Of a DNA stretch of 64,000 nt, positions 49,950-62,231 are shown piece by piece (position 1 is the stretch's first letter; each line of letters begins with the position of its first letter). The DNA is taken from assembly GCA_905182985.1 (NCBI GenBank), contig CAJJDN010000056.1, forward strand, positions 207,247-271,246, read 5' to 3'. Below the pieces are notes generated by a model that worked only from the letters and a program-made list of their open reading frames with translations, was not told the DNA's origin and did not search any database. Both the position numbers and the translations under genes were made by a program. The stretch is from Paramecium sonneborni. Lineage: Eukaryota; Ciliophora; Oligohymenophorea; Peniculida; Parameciidae.

Positions 49950-51843
49950 ATGTTTAATTCCATTTAGAAAGGATTATAGAGAATAGATATATTTGGCTAA
50001 ACAATAACTCTTAACATGAATAAAAATGCAAATTATACAACATCATTTGGTGGTTGTTCTTCAATAATGATAATTTGTTTGTTGAGTCTTATTTTCTATT
50101 CAAACATTGCAGATTTTTTTACAAAAGCAAATGTGTATTATAATTCCTAAACTGTATTTTCTAATGATCCTAATTACATGAAAATGAATGATAATAATTC
50201 AATGTTTGCTTTATCAATAGACTAAAGCAATTTTACAGATTTTCCATTTTTTAATATTACAATGGAATAAAAGTAAGAATTTATCGATCTAGAATATATG
50301 AAAGATCGTTAAATGGGACAATAAAAAAATCAACAATATAAATACCTCTAGAGCCATGTACATTGGATAGATTTAATAATGTAGTTGAATAACAGGATAT
50401 CGATACTAATTTTAATGACTCATTTAACTATTTAGGGATGAAATAATGGTTATGTCCAAAGTAATTTATATGAATTATATAGGATTAATTATTCACTGGA
50501 GTTATAAGGAACATACTCCAGTGAAACATTTAAATTTATCAAAATAATTGTATCTGATTGTTAGAATAAATCTAATTCAACTTATTGGAATCCTGTCTGT
50601 GCAAATGAAGATTAAAAGTAGTTATATTTAAATACATATGGACAATTTAAACTTTAAGTCTTTCAAATAAATACTATGGTTAATCCATAAAAGGCTTAAA
50701 ATTATAAAACTATGTATTTAGATAGTGATATGTACTTTTCATTTGTACCTAATAAATTATCAAGATTAGCTAATGTTTATTATAGATCATATCTTGTTAA
50801 TAATGATTAAAGTTTATTACCTTATGAGTATATAATTGATATAAAGATTAGAGATATTTAGAGAGAGGAAATAATAGTAAGAAAAGCTGAAGATTTTAGA
50901 GATTTAACTGAGTTAGGTAGAGATACAGATGATATCTATGCAACAATATATTTAAGAAGAAGTCCTTTTAGTGAAATAATTGATAGAAATTATTAAAAGC
51001 TTGGTGATCTCTTATCTTATTTAGGAGGATTTATGTAAATATTTAGAGTAATATTTGGATTTTTTATTGCATTCTATAATAGAACATCTATGTTAATAGA
51101 ATTAGCAAATAGATTATATGATTTTAAAGAAGTTACAAATAGATCTTATGTGAGAAAATGTGCTTTTACTTAAAATATTGGTGTAATTGCAACTCCACCA
51201 GATGAAATGAATACTAGTATAAAAAATCTACCAAATAATGATTTATAAAAAGTTGAATGGAAACAATTCATATATAAACTTGTTGAAAGATCTTAACCAA
51301 TTAAATTAAATTTAAAGATTCTTATAAATGAATTAAGTTGTGGATATTTCTTCAATAACACAAACTCATAATTTTTTACAAAAGCTCTGTATTAATATTA
51401 ACCTATTTTAAAGGATCAAAATTAATAATGAATTAGATTTACATAATATTCTTCATTAATTATAAGAAGTATCTAAATTGAAATCAGTATTACTGTAAAA
51501 GCCTCAGTAAATTCTATTTAATTTTACTCCAAAACCAATCATCACTCTAAATTAAGAGAATAATGTACCTTCAAGAATAGAACTTGATTATTAAAATAGA
51601 TAATCATATATTCGAAATAAAGAAGATACACTAAATGAAGAACTATTTACTTAACTTTAAGATGTAACTAAATTAATTATTAAGGCTTATAAAACAGTAA
51701 TAGAAGAAATGGAAAATAATGAAAACAATCTTATTTGTCAAAAAACTATTAATTCTAAGTTGATTAAATAAATTGATAACGAATTAGGAAAATTCTTAAA
51801 AAAAAGACGCTTAAGCTGTTTAAATTAAGAAGAAATCTCTTGA
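49950..51843 (+). CDS. Two-TM Cys-motif membrane protein, paralogue
   Basis: A 608-residue protein with introns at 50273-50292 (20 nt), 50461-50482 (22 nt) and 51389-51413 (25 nt). It aligns along its length with the protein at 30806-33079: FGQ near the start, first span with the SSIMIICLLSLIFYSN stretch, PCTLDRF, LCPKINYSLELQGTYSS, YWNPVC, a second span with LGGFMQIFRVIFGFF, and FNFTPKPIITL in the tail. The 20-nt intron is uncertain: reading through it would match the paralogue better but needs one extra base. The tail may also end differently, since a run of eight A near 51800 could hide a frame error. Function is not known. Confidence 0.8.
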
Positions 51844-51865
51844 TTGATTAGAATTTAATGATTAT

Positions 51866-52219
51866 ATGGATGATAGTTAATTAATAATAAAAATCATTTT
51901 TAGAATTCAGTCTGATATTATTAATTTTAATTATGTCTTATCATACTTAATTAGAATTGCCCTTCTTCTTTCATAATCCATTTATTTATATCATTCTAAA
52001 TTCATCCTCGTAGCAGTATTTTAGTCAATAACAACAATTTATCTATTATTCATCTATTCAAAAAATATATATTCAGCCATATCAATCATAAATATAATTA
52101 AATATCTCATTGAAACAACTTTTCCTGAATAAAGCTCCTAAAATAAATTTAATTGTGGATAAATTACAAATTATTCTTCTTTGATAATAGTTCTTATTTG
52201 GATTGTATTTCAATAATGA
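51866..52219 (+). CDS. Small four-TM protein
   Basis: A single-exon frame of 117 residues starting 22 bp after the previous stop. It has about four hydrophobic segments: one near residues 19-33, one with ILVAVFQSITTIYLLFIY, one near 60-72, and one at the C-terminus (SLIIVLIWIVFQQ). A single Cys lies in the last loop. No family is recognised. The composition (Ile, Leu, Ser, Tyr) and four spans support a real membrane protein, but length and lack of motif keep confidence low. It could also be a badly split part of the preceding gene, though the frame does not join. Confidence 0.48.
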
Positions 52220-52409
52220 AAAAAAAATAACTTATTTTATTTTACATTATTAATTTAAATTATTCTCAAAAAATTTAATGTATTTCATTCTTTTATTTTC
52301 AATAATTAAGATTTATTGATTTATAATTACATCATGAAATTTAAATTTGATTAATCTATTAACTTGAAAAAATTAAAAAAGAAAAAAACCCAATATAAGA
52401 TAAAAATGA

Positions 52410-53202
52410 TCATTTTCCAAAGAACAAACAACGCGAAGCCTGAGGTCCATTAAAATAGCATGGATTAGACCTAAAAAGTACAGTATTTTTATTTTTAATT
52501 CCATCAATCATCAAAAATTCATAATCTGGAACTCTTCCGGTTTTTGCACAAGACAAGGATGTTAAAGATTCTCCATAATTTTATAACTATTTCTATTCCT
52601 CATTCATACTCTTTTTTAATCCTTTAATATATCACAAGGTAAAATAGGCTTCAGCATATTTAATACTACAAAAACTGGTACAAAATTAAGATCAACTAAA
52701 GATAGTTCTAATCCATTCACGTATTTTTTATCTTTTAACCATTCTCCCATTTGCTAGAATCGTTTTATTAACCATTCTTTTAGTTTGACAAATTTCTATT
52801 CCTTTTAAAAATGAATTTACTTCTTATTCTGTTGTAAAGATGAATTAGTACAGATTTTTTATTATCTCATTTGAATATTCAAATTTAGCTCTGTCTAATG
52901 CTTTCTAAATAGGATCATCTGGCATTAATTTAGGTGGTGTAATTTCATCAATGTATTCCATTATTGCTGCTGATTCAAATAAAACAACTAAGAATTTAAT
53001 ATTAAATGATACCTTCTTCACCAATTATTAAAATAGGTACTTTTTCGAGAGGACTAATTTTTATAAACCAATCAGGTTTATTATGAATTTCTATAAACTT
53101 GATTTCAAATTTAATATTTTTATGACACATTACTGTAAGCACTTTCATACAATAAGGACATATTTTAAATGCCACAAGAGTATGTTTGAATCTTTTATCC
53201 AT
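52410..53202 (-). CDS. Glutathione S-transferase-like protein
   Basis: A 241-residue protein with introns at 52988-53012 (25 nt), 52802-52820 (19 nt, the shortest here) and 52587-52609 (23 nt). The thioredoxin-fold half has ICPYCMKV, a CxxC site as in omega-class GST, CLIC and glutaredoxin-like proteins, then the cis-Pro in KVPILI and ESAAIMEYID, which binds the glutathione carboxylate. The helical C-terminal half has MGEWLKDKKYVNGLELSLVD, the typical SxxD N-capping region of GSTs. It should handle glutathione redox or dehydroascorbate reduction in the cytosol. The start ATG puts CPYC at about residue 15, a normal distance. Confidence 0.87.
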
Positions 53203-53813
53203 CGCAAATTTAATCGATTTATTTTGTTATTCTTATTAATAATTTACAATTTTTTTAAAGATAATTCTTAATTCTTTAATATGCTTTTTGAGAATAAAGA
53301 AATAATTTATATTATAAATCAGAAATAAAATATTTTGTTTAATAGAAAAAAATAATTATAGTTTTGTAATTTGATTTGTTTAATATTATTTTAAGAGAGT
53401 AAAATTGGTGAAAATATTTCAATATTTGCAATAAAGTTTAAATTTAAAGAAAAAGTGATAAATAGTAAATAAATATAGTTTCGATAATTATTTTTTTATT
53501 AAGGTCAAACAATTTTTAATTCAATTAATTTATCAATTAATATTTATTTGCCATCGCATTTCTAAGAAGTACAGGAAATTAAAATTAATTCTAATTAATC
53601 TTGTTTTAATTGATAATTAGATTGATTACTATGAAAAATGATTGTTAAAAAGCTAATAATAATCTTATGTCAAATATTGGAAGAAAGATAAAAAAACTGT
53701 AATTTATTTTATTAGATAAAAGAATAGGATAATTTAGTTTTATATTTAAAAAAAAAGTTAAGGATTATTTAATTGTATTGATCATCAAAAAACAAGTCTT
53801 GAGTGTATTTATA
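53203..53813. other. Spacer between divergent genes
   Basis: About 610 bp between the starts of the GST-like and histidine kinase 3 genes. AT-rich with short frames only; it should hold both promoters, but no motif is named. Confidence 0.45.
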
Positions 53814-56509
53814 ATGAAGATAGAGAACAACAGTGAATATTTATTGAATATATATTATTTATTATTTTGTATGAATCAATTCTAAAAAGTATTCAAAGAT
53901 TTTTGGATAATGATAATGATTACACTTTTGATAATGTTTTAAAGTATATTTGGAGAAGGATCTTTAATTATAACAATTCTTATTGTTGGAGTTTAGATAT
54001 TGAATGTAATGTTGAGTTTTATTTCCAAAACAAAGAAATATACAATACAATTTGAAATGCTTTAGTAATGGATATTACTTTTTGGATTATACATGAGTTC
54101 AAAATTTGATACAATGCTAATATTGGCATTGTGTTGTTTAAAAGAGTTCTTTTTTTGTAAAATAAATGCTGAGTTGCCTTTACCTAATAAACTATAAATA
54201 ATTTACTTAGTTGTTTCTGATCTTATCCTATTTACTATAATCTTATTAGAAGACAATAATTAAGTATATTTATCAATTACAGCTATAATGGTTCATTGGC
54301 TAATTTTATTTCATATTTCTAAATCAAAAATAATTAGAAAAAATATCGATAGTTCTACATAGCAAGAAATACATGATAAAATAATAATTGATAGTGCTGG
54401 AAATACTTAGAATCATTCACGTTTAAAAGTATAAGAAAAGGGAAGTAATCATGAAAGTCCAAGACATGATAAAGACAATAAGTTAGAAATTTTGAGCATA
54501 TTTCCTTAAGGAATAGGGTTAATAAAGATTTATGAAAAGAAGATAGAATTGGAATATCATAATGAAAATTTATTAAAATTATCAATGGCAAAATAATCAG
54601 ATTAGATTTTAACATCTTTATTTTGTTTAGAATAATAATAGGTTTAATAAGATTAAGAAAAGTAATAATATGATTATAAAAATTCAATGAGTTCATTTTC
54701 TACTTTTAAATAAACTCCAATTCCTTGTAATTTAATTAATAAAGCTTCTAGAAATGATAAGAGATCTTTAACTAATAAGATGTAAACCTCTTAAAAATTA
54801 GAATTATTTAGATAAAATTCAGTTCTAAATAATTTAGAATACAAAGGTGTAATATCAAAGAAATGTGATACATTGGAGGAATCGGTAATGTTAATTAATA
54901 ATTTAGATATTGGAATAGGAATTAATATATATTTCATCTTAAATGAGAAAAGTCGATTTTTAAAATTAAATGAAATATTAAAATCAATTAATTTAAGAGC
55001 ATATAGTAATTTTGGGTTATTAAAAAGGATTAGATGGTAAAAAGAATAGAACAATAGAAGTAAAATTGTATAACGCATTAATTATTGATGTTCCTTATAT
55101 TTTAATGCTTACTCGAGATATAACTCATAGAGATTATATATCATAATTACGTGATTATAGTAAATAGAAATCAAAGACCTTATCATTTGTAAGTCATGAA
55201 TATAGAACACCATTGAATTGTATAATTGATATGTTAGAATAAGGAATAGATTAAGATTAGAAATATTCATCATAAACAATGATAATGGAGAAGGATGTTC
55301 GTAGATCAACTAAAACTAATATTCCTATTAAAATGTCAAAATAAATCAAAATAGCATTAGATCATGCAAAATATTTATAAAATTTAAGTGATGATTTATT
55401 AGATTTGGCATAAATTAAAGTAGGAAAATTTAAAATCAATAAAGCTAAATTTAATTTTAATTAATTATTGGAAACTTGTGTAGATTTATTTCAAGTTATG
55501 GCAGATAAAAAATAAATTATACTTTATATTAATTATGAAAATAAAGCTCCACGATATATTTATTCTGATCCTAGTAGATTAAAATAAATCATGATAAATT
55601 TATTAGGAAATGCATTTAAATTCACTGATGAAGGATCAGTAACAATTAAAGTGACTTAAATTAATTTAAGATTAGAAGTATCAGTTATTGATACTGGAAT
55701 TGGAATGACTGAAGAAGATTAATTAAAAATATTTTAAGCATTTGGAAAAGGCAATAGTGAGGAACATAAAAAAATGAATAAATCAGGTGTAGGATTAGGA
55801 CTATTAATTAGTAATCAAATTCTGTAGAATTTAAATTAAGATGTATAAAACGGATTAAAATTTAAATCTTAATATAAAAAAGGTATAATAGTTAATATGA
55901 TTGAAATTAGGTTCAACATTTTATTTTTAGATTCAATATTAAGATATAAATGAGATAAGATCATTAAATAGTATGGAAGAAAGAAATTAAGATAGTGAAG
56001 AATCTATTATAATGTAATAATAATAAGAAGAATCTATTCATTAAGTTTATGTTAATAATTAGGCTTCCATTTTTAAAAGATCAACAAAAGCAATAGAAAC
56101 CACATAAATTTTAATAGTTGATGACGTATGTTTGAATATTGATATGTTAAAAAGGAGATTATTATAACTGTAAGATATATTTATAATAAATAGTGGATAG
56201 GATTAAGTTGATTCTGCTACTAATGGATATTTGGCTATAGAAAAATGTTAAAAGAAATGGTAAGCAAATGAAGATTATTATAAATTAATCTTTATGGATT
56301 TGGAAATGCCAACAATAAATGGAATTTAGACAACTAAAAAGATTTTAGAATTATCACTAAAATTTGGAATTGATGTTAGAATAATTGGATGTTCTGCATA
56401 TGAAAGTTCAGACTAAAAATTAGAATGTCTTAATGCTGGAATGAAGGATTATTTAACCAAACCTATTCAATTATAAGATCTCAAAAGAATTGTGTAATAG
56501 TATTTATGA
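53814..56509 (+). CDS. Hybrid histidine kinase 3
   Basis: An 873-residue protein with introns at 54885-54906 (22 nt), 55883-55910 (28 nt) and 56170-56193 (24 nt, in frame and stop-free). About five membrane spans fill residues 28-165. A polar linker and a PAS-like segment follow, then the H-box FVSHEYRTPLN near 452. The ATP domain has MINLLGNAFKFTDEG, DTGIGMTEEDQLKIFQAF and GVGLGLLIS. The receiver has LIVDDVCLN near 751, the Asp in FMDLEMP near 800 and the Lys in YLTKPIQ. It is more distant from kinases 1 and 2: it lacks the receiver intron they share, and has an insertion after the H-box. Confidence 0.93.
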
Positions 56510-56638
56510 TCTTTTTTATTATGACACTTATTATTTGTTTGTGATAAACATTTTAATACTTTTTATTAGAATCAATAAAAATAACAATTTTTTTAATTGA
56601 GCCAAGACTATTTTTTATTTAATTTTAATTTTTCCTTA

Positions 56639-57047
56639 ATGGATCCTCATCAACAATGTAAATACATTTAAGAAATCTCTTATTAAGAGAACGATCAGGT
56701 TTTATGAATCAATATTATAGCTAAGATAAAGAGTTTCAGAACTTGAAGCAAAAAATGCTGAATTATAAGATGAAGTTGAAACATTAAATGATCTATTAGA
56801 ATAAGAGAAGGGGAATTGTTTATAAAAAGACAAAGCTATATAAACATTATAGGTTATGAATTAGGATTTAAATTACAGAGTATCTGATTTGTAAAATAAA
56901 GTTGCAGAAAAAGACACTAAAATTTAGGAACTTCAAAATATTATAAAATAAAAAGATGATCAAAATATGTAGATTAATAAAGATTTAAGGAAAATTGGAA
57001 GTAAATCAAAATAATAAAGAAGATAAAGCAATCCAAAAAAATAATGA
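56639..57047 (+). CDS. Small coiled-coil protein
   Basis: A 128-residue protein with one 22-nt intron (56699-56720). From residue 25 to 105 it is a regular coiled coil with leucines at heptad positions (RVSELEAKNAELQDEVETL is typical). The C-terminal 20 residues are basic (SKSKQQRRQSNPKK), which could bind nucleic acid or tubulin. No family can be named. Confidence 0.7.
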
Positions 57048-57093
57048 GTTATTGAATTTTACTGTATTCTAATTATATTTCAAAATATTATAA

Positions 57094-58053
57094 ATGAATA
57101 AACCAATATATCGTGAGTACTCAAATTTAAAAGGTGATGATGGTGATCCTAATAATACTATTTTAATACAAATTAAAGAGGATAATAGTCATTATCCTAT
57201 TGAAAATTCAATAAAACAAACTTTAAATGAATATAACAAATGCTTGGAACCAAACATTTTTTCACCTTCTAAATATAACAGTGATAGATAAGATTTAAAT
57301 ATAGATACTTAAAAAGAAACAAAAACTCCAAGACTTGTAATTTAGAATATAACAGACTCTGATAAACTTATAGAAATAACAACTACTGATCATTATGAAA
57401 AAGAAGAACCTACAAAACCTTAAAAAGGAATGTTAGGTTTAGAGACTGTGGAATATCAAAAAAAAAGAATCAAATTCAGAAATCCGACTTATGAATTTAA
57501 AGAGAAATAAAAGAAGATTTTTAATTGGAAATCAGAAGCAATGAAAAAATGGAAAATCAATCTTATAATTATTTTTTTTGTTCTCAAATTAGAAAAGAGA
57601 GTAAACCATAAACCTTAATTGAAACGATAAACACAAACAATAACTAATGAAAATACTAATAAAAAACTTAATTAATCAGAAAATAGAGTTAAAAAGATTT
57701 GTTTTTCAATATTAAAAATGATGTTTGGATTATTTGTTGCTTTGCTTATCAGTTTCATGTTGTTACCATTTATTTTGATTTCAGATTTATTCTTAAGGAT
57801 CTACACTTATATTAGTTTATATGTAAAGTATGCTATGTCCTATGATAACAAATGTTACAGGATAATTCTATTGATGCAATTTTATATATATGCTTTAGCC
57901 ATCGTAATAGCATTGTTAACTAATCTCTATCAAACTTTGATTACGTCTGTAGAATTCATATACAATATTGTTGGTACAATCTAAAATAATATATCCAATA
58001 TTAGTAGATTATTATATCATACTATTAACACTCATTTCTCTAAATCAAAATGA
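57094..58053 (+). CDS. Two-TM protein with long polar N-terminus
   Basis: A single-exon frame of 319 residues, 46 bp after the coiled-coil gene. The first 150 residues are polar, with acidic and Asn/Thr-rich parts. A basic region follows around 150-205. Two strong hydrophobic stretches lie at about 210-235 (FGLFVALLISFMLLPFILI) and 263-285 (LMQFYIYALAIVIALLT). Both ends would face the cytosol. No family is recognised and no catalytic motif is seen. Confidence 0.68.
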
Positions 58054-58240
58054 ATAGAGTTATTTTTACTTTAATTAATCAACAATTACAATATTAATGA
58101 AATCTTTAACTATCTTTTACATTCTCAAAATAATTATTATATTTATTTTTTTAAAAAGCATTAAATATATATCCTATTACTAAAACAAATTTTAACAAAA
58201 TGATTATCATTTTTTAATTAAAAAAAAAATAAAATTAATT

Positions 58241-59857
58241 ATGTAGTAAATCGAAAAGGAAGAAGAAATCTTTAATGATGATAAATTGATTGAAATCATT
58301 CAAAAAATCATTGTTGGAGTTAATGGATTTGTCGATTTAAAGTAGTATATTGGTACAAATAAGCCATCTTTTGGTGTAATTCAATAAATTATAATTAGTT
58401 AATCTAAAATCATTTTGAAAAGGTTTTAGAATAAGGTAATACCTAACTGTTCTAGTAGAATATATAGAAAATACTTGAAGGATTGATTTAAAACAATGTT
58501 TAAAGAGTCTTTATCAGAGTTTTATTTTAATATTTAAAATAAAATCAAGACCAATTAAACCTTAAACAGTTTTAAGACTCAGGAATAGCTAAAATTTGGA
58601 AGAATTTATAATTCTAAGAATTGAATGAATTTATTATTCTTTTTTAATTGTAAGATTAAATTACTGAATAAGAGTAAAATTTATAATTATTTTAAGTTTA
58701 CTTAATCATTACTTAGACTTGGTTTAACAAAAGAAATTTGATGATGCATTCTTGTTGTATTAGAATTTAAAATTGCCAAAGAATTATTTTTATAATTTAG
58801 TAGATTAAATGGGAAATAATAAAGATGCTGGAAAAGCTGCTGATTTCATCAAAAAATTAAATTATGATCCAGAAAATTATCCTAAGATAGTTGAAAGACT
58901 AGAAAAAAGCTGTATTAGATATTTATCCAAAGAGTATTCTTGGTTTTAATGTGAAGAAAAGCTCTTGTACAATTAATCTTTATTAGTTTATTATTGTGAA
59001 GATGCATATTATCACAATTATAAAAAAGAAGCACTTTCAATAATTAAAAGAAATAACTTATTAAACCAAATAAAAAAGGAAAATTAAAAAGAATATATAA
59101 AATAGGATTTTTAAGAAGGATTTGAAGAAATTCCAAATGTATTGTTTGTTAAAGATGAATTTAAACCAACAGAAGAATTTGTGAATAATGAAAATGGTGT
59201 TTATTTGCTTTGCTCTGATTTTGGTTATCAAGAAAATCAAATATTTGTTGTTGATAAAGTTGATTAAAACTATTTTGATGCATGGAAATGTATTCATTCA
59301 AGCAAAGCTGTTGGTAATATTAAGAAATAAATTTAATAGGTTATGATTGTGAGAATGTAACACCTTGGACCAAATTAGATTATTAAGGATTTAAAGTCTG
59401 TTTAGTTTAAATAGCTACATAAAATCATGTGTTTTTGTTTGACTTTTAGAGACTCTAAAATCATTAAGAATTTAAGGATGATATAAGAAAGTTATTAGAG
59501 AATTTTGAGATACCAAAAATTGGTTTAAGTTTGAAAGATGATTTGAAGCACACTGTAAATCATTTAAAATTGAAGAATATTATAGTTAGATCAGTGATAG
59601 AATTGTCAAATTGTTTTAAAATGTTAGAAAAAGATCCAAAATTAAAATCATTAGCATATATAACAGAATTTTATTTTAAAAAGAAATTGAGTAAATATGA
59701 AACCTGCAGTAATTGGGAATACAGACCTTTAAGAAAGGCTTAAATTCATTATGCTGCTTTAGATGCTATAGCTTCTTTGCACGTATATTTAAAGATGAAT
59801 GAAATAAATAATCAAATAATAGAAGAAGAAAAGGATGTTCTATAAATGGGATAATGA
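58241..59857 (+). CDS. DEDDy 3'-5' exonuclease, mut-7/EXD-like
   Basis: A 515-residue protein with introns at 58436-58455 (20 nt; the 3' splice site could also be at 58458), 58674-58696 (23 nt) and 59314-59339 (26 nt). The N-terminal 300 residues are helical. The exonuclease domain starts near 345 with the DxE pair in VGYDCENVT, continues with KVCLVQIATQ and a second Asp in GLSLKDDLKHT, and ends in WEYRPLRKAQIHYAALDA near 480, with Tyr-x3-Asp of the DEDDy class. Such enzymes (WRN-exo, EXD2, Mut-7) trim RNA or DNA 3' ends; Mut-7 acts in small-RNA pathways. The mix of helical N-terminus and exonuclease fits the Mut-7 group best. Confidence 0.86.
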
Positions 59858-60020
59858 GAGATGATTAAATAATTTTTTTTTGAGTATATATATAAGTTTG
59901 ATTTATTTTAAATGTTTTATTTATAAGAAGTTAGAGGTGTATATGATAGAAGTAGTATGTGTAGTATAGTACATTGGAGTATTTGAAATAAATAAATTAA
60001 TTTAAAAATAAATTTAAATA

Positions 60021-60292
60021 ATGGACCAAGATTTATTGAGACCTTAATATGAAAGTGAAAAGAGAAAGCATAAATTGAAGAGATTAATTTAAGCTCCAAA
60101 CTCATACTTCATGGATGTCAAATGCCCATAGTGTCAAGCTAATAACACCGTATTCTCCCATGCTAGAGGAATTATCACTTGCATGTAATGATTGCCTTTT
60201 ATAGTGTTAGTAAATGCTCAAGTCAATTGGGAAGATCAACAGGAGGAAAGTTATAACTCGTTCTTGGAGCAAAATACAAAACAAAAAAATGA
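60021..60292 (+). CDS. RPS27: 40S ribosomal protein eS27
   Basis: An 81-residue protein with one intron at 60185-60210 (26 nt). It has KRKHKLKRLIQAPNSYFMDV, then the zinc finger CPQC and CIKC, then GRSTGGKLQLVLGAKY, all highly conserved in eS27. A shorter 20-nt splice would keep the frame but give C-x4-C, so the 26-nt version with CxxC is preferred. The length is close to the usual 84 residues. It is part of the small ribosomal subunit near the platform. The glutamines in the N-terminal part are TAA/TAG codons. Confidence 0.96.
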
Positions 60293-60573
60293 TAGTATAT
60301 GATAGTATAATAAATAAACATACAAAGCCACATGTTCAATTTTTAAGAGGCAGTTAATATGGAACTGCTATCTCTTCTTCTAAAAAATATTTATAATCTA
60401 TTTAATACATTAATATGAAGATAATCGAGATCAATTAATTGATAGAATGTAAGTTTGAAAGTTTAAGGAATATAGTAGATAGAGTGAGTCCATGTTTAAA
60501 ATAGAGAATATGAAATTATATATATATATCAATCTAATAATTATAAATGTGATAATATAATAAAGAATTTAGA

Positions 60574-60788
60574 ATGAATATTTAATAGCCATAAGGCAAA
60601 TAATAATGGCCAGAATGTGTTGGTAAGACAGCTGAAAAGCTAAGTAAATGATACTTGCTGATAATGGTAATTTAAAAGTGTAATTACTGCCTTATAATTC
60701 AATGGTAACAATGGATTATAGAATGGATAGAGTTAGAGTATTACATGATGGAAATGGAGTTGTTTAACAAATTCCACATGTAGGATGA
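60574..60788 (+). CDS. Potato inhibitor I family protease inhibitor, one-base frameshift
   Basis: Two frames together give a typical 71-residue member: WPECVGKTAEK in the first, then AKQMILADNGNLKVQLLP, VTMDYRMDRVRV and VVQQIPHVG in the second. The break is at the A run 60635-60638, where one more A would restore the family alignment. No GT...AG intron of allowed length does so without cutting the conserved core. The family inhibits subtilisin and chymotrypsin-like proteases by a rigid loop; the P1 site lies near SMVTMDY. No signal peptide is seen, so it would be cytosolic. It is either a sequence error or a recent pseudogene. Confidence 0.82.
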
Positions 60789-60853
60789 TTATGAATAACT
60801 ATAATATAATAATATATTATAGATATATTTATAATTGGATAAATATGTAATTG

Positions 60854-62179
60854 TCATGCTGTGTAGAAATAGAGACAATTGAGGCAAGCTATAGCAACAA
60901 GATTTTAGGTTTGGCACATACTTATTTTTTAGACTTTACGATTAAAATCATAAGATGATCCCAAATTCTCGAAGTACTTTGGTGGGATTTATCTCACAAC
61001 AGTTTTCTTATTAAAATTAAGTTCATATTGAGAATTAAATTCTCCTAGAAATAATAATATGAATTTACCCATCCTATCAACAATATGAAAAGTACTATTA
61101 AAGTTTCCAGTAACAAAACTATTAGAATCAATAGTTGATGCAATAGAAAACTTATCAAAAATGCATTCATTTTCATAAAGATCACATAATTTAGATTTAA
61201 GTGGTTCAAAGACTTAGACTGTAGCAACAGGTTTATTTGTCATCGCAATATCCCATACTTTAACAGTGAGAAAATCTCTAGAGAATATATATTTCCCATT
61301 TCGACTAAAACATGCATCAGATATAGATGTAACAATTTCAGTAAAGAAATTCTTCTTTGCTGGATCTTCTGGTTCAGCCATTGTAATAGCAGTATTATCA
61401 CAAATACCTGACTTTCTCATATCACATAACTTAATTATTCCTTTGCTTGTAGTATATAAAAATTGATTATCCAAAGTTGGATGAAATGTAGATGATGTAA
61501 TAACTTCACTTAATTCGTCTAAATTCTCTGGTTTTAAATCAACAGCTACAAAAGCTTTGGATGGTTATTCAATACTCCATAAATAAACTTTTAAATCATC
61601 TGAAGTCAAAACAAACTCTTCATTATTAGAGGCAGTTAGTGAATTTATGTGATAATTATGTAAATTTGGAAATACTTTTCTCACACTTTTATTTTTACAA
61701 TATTTAATTACCTTGGAATTAATCCACTTTCAACTACTTATAATTTTGGCATAGCTAAATCTTTTCCACTTGGTTTAATTACTTTTGTAACATTCTTCTC
61801 GCTGATCTTCCATAATTTCACTGTTTTATCATTTGTCGTCAATATATACATATTTTTACCTTATCCTCTTAACCATTAGAGTTAATTAATCTTTTCTTCA
61901 ATATCAGTACTCTTTAAGAAATCAAACTCCCTAGTATGAGATTGAAGCTCAGTTAAATACCTATACAATCGCTTAAAATTTATACTAATAATCTGCTTTA
62001 TCTTTCTTCTTACTTTATGGAACTTCAAACACTATTAATCTTCCTGCTCTGTCTCCCAAACCTAAAAATCTTCCTGTCCTTTCAAATTATACTGCTGATA
62101 TAATGTCCTCATCACTAACATTATCAGAAGAAGCTTTGTCTCCAAATACTTACATGAATTTCCAATCTTATTTCTTCAT
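60854..62179 (-). CDS. PP2A regulatory subunit B55 (PR55)
   Basis: A 424-residue WD40 protein with introns at 61961-61985 (25 nt) and 61686-61711 (26 nt). B55 landmarks are plain: a FERTGRFLGLGDRAGRLIVFE start, ELQSHTREFDFLKSTDIEEK, LTTNDKTVKLWKI, an extended stretch with YTTSKGIIKLCDMR, then FSRDFLTVKVWDI and the C-terminal NLVAIACLNCLYFY. B55 selects substrates for protein phosphatase 2A and its acidic groove reads basic residues beside the phosphosite. The length is a little shorter than vertebrate B55 (about 447), mainly at the N-terminus. It converges with the inhibitor gene; the stops are 65 bp apart. Confidence 0.95.
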
Positions 62180-62231
62180 TTTATTTTTTTAATTAAATAT
62201 ATCAAACTATTATGTAATTCATTCACATTAA

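Noticed and set aside
53083..53271. Plus-strand frame of 62 codons
   Set aside because: It is the antisense of the first exon of the GST-like gene.
60185..60204. A 20-nt version of the eS27 intron
   Set aside because: It keeps the frame but breaks the second CxxC of the zinc finger; the 26-nt version restores it.
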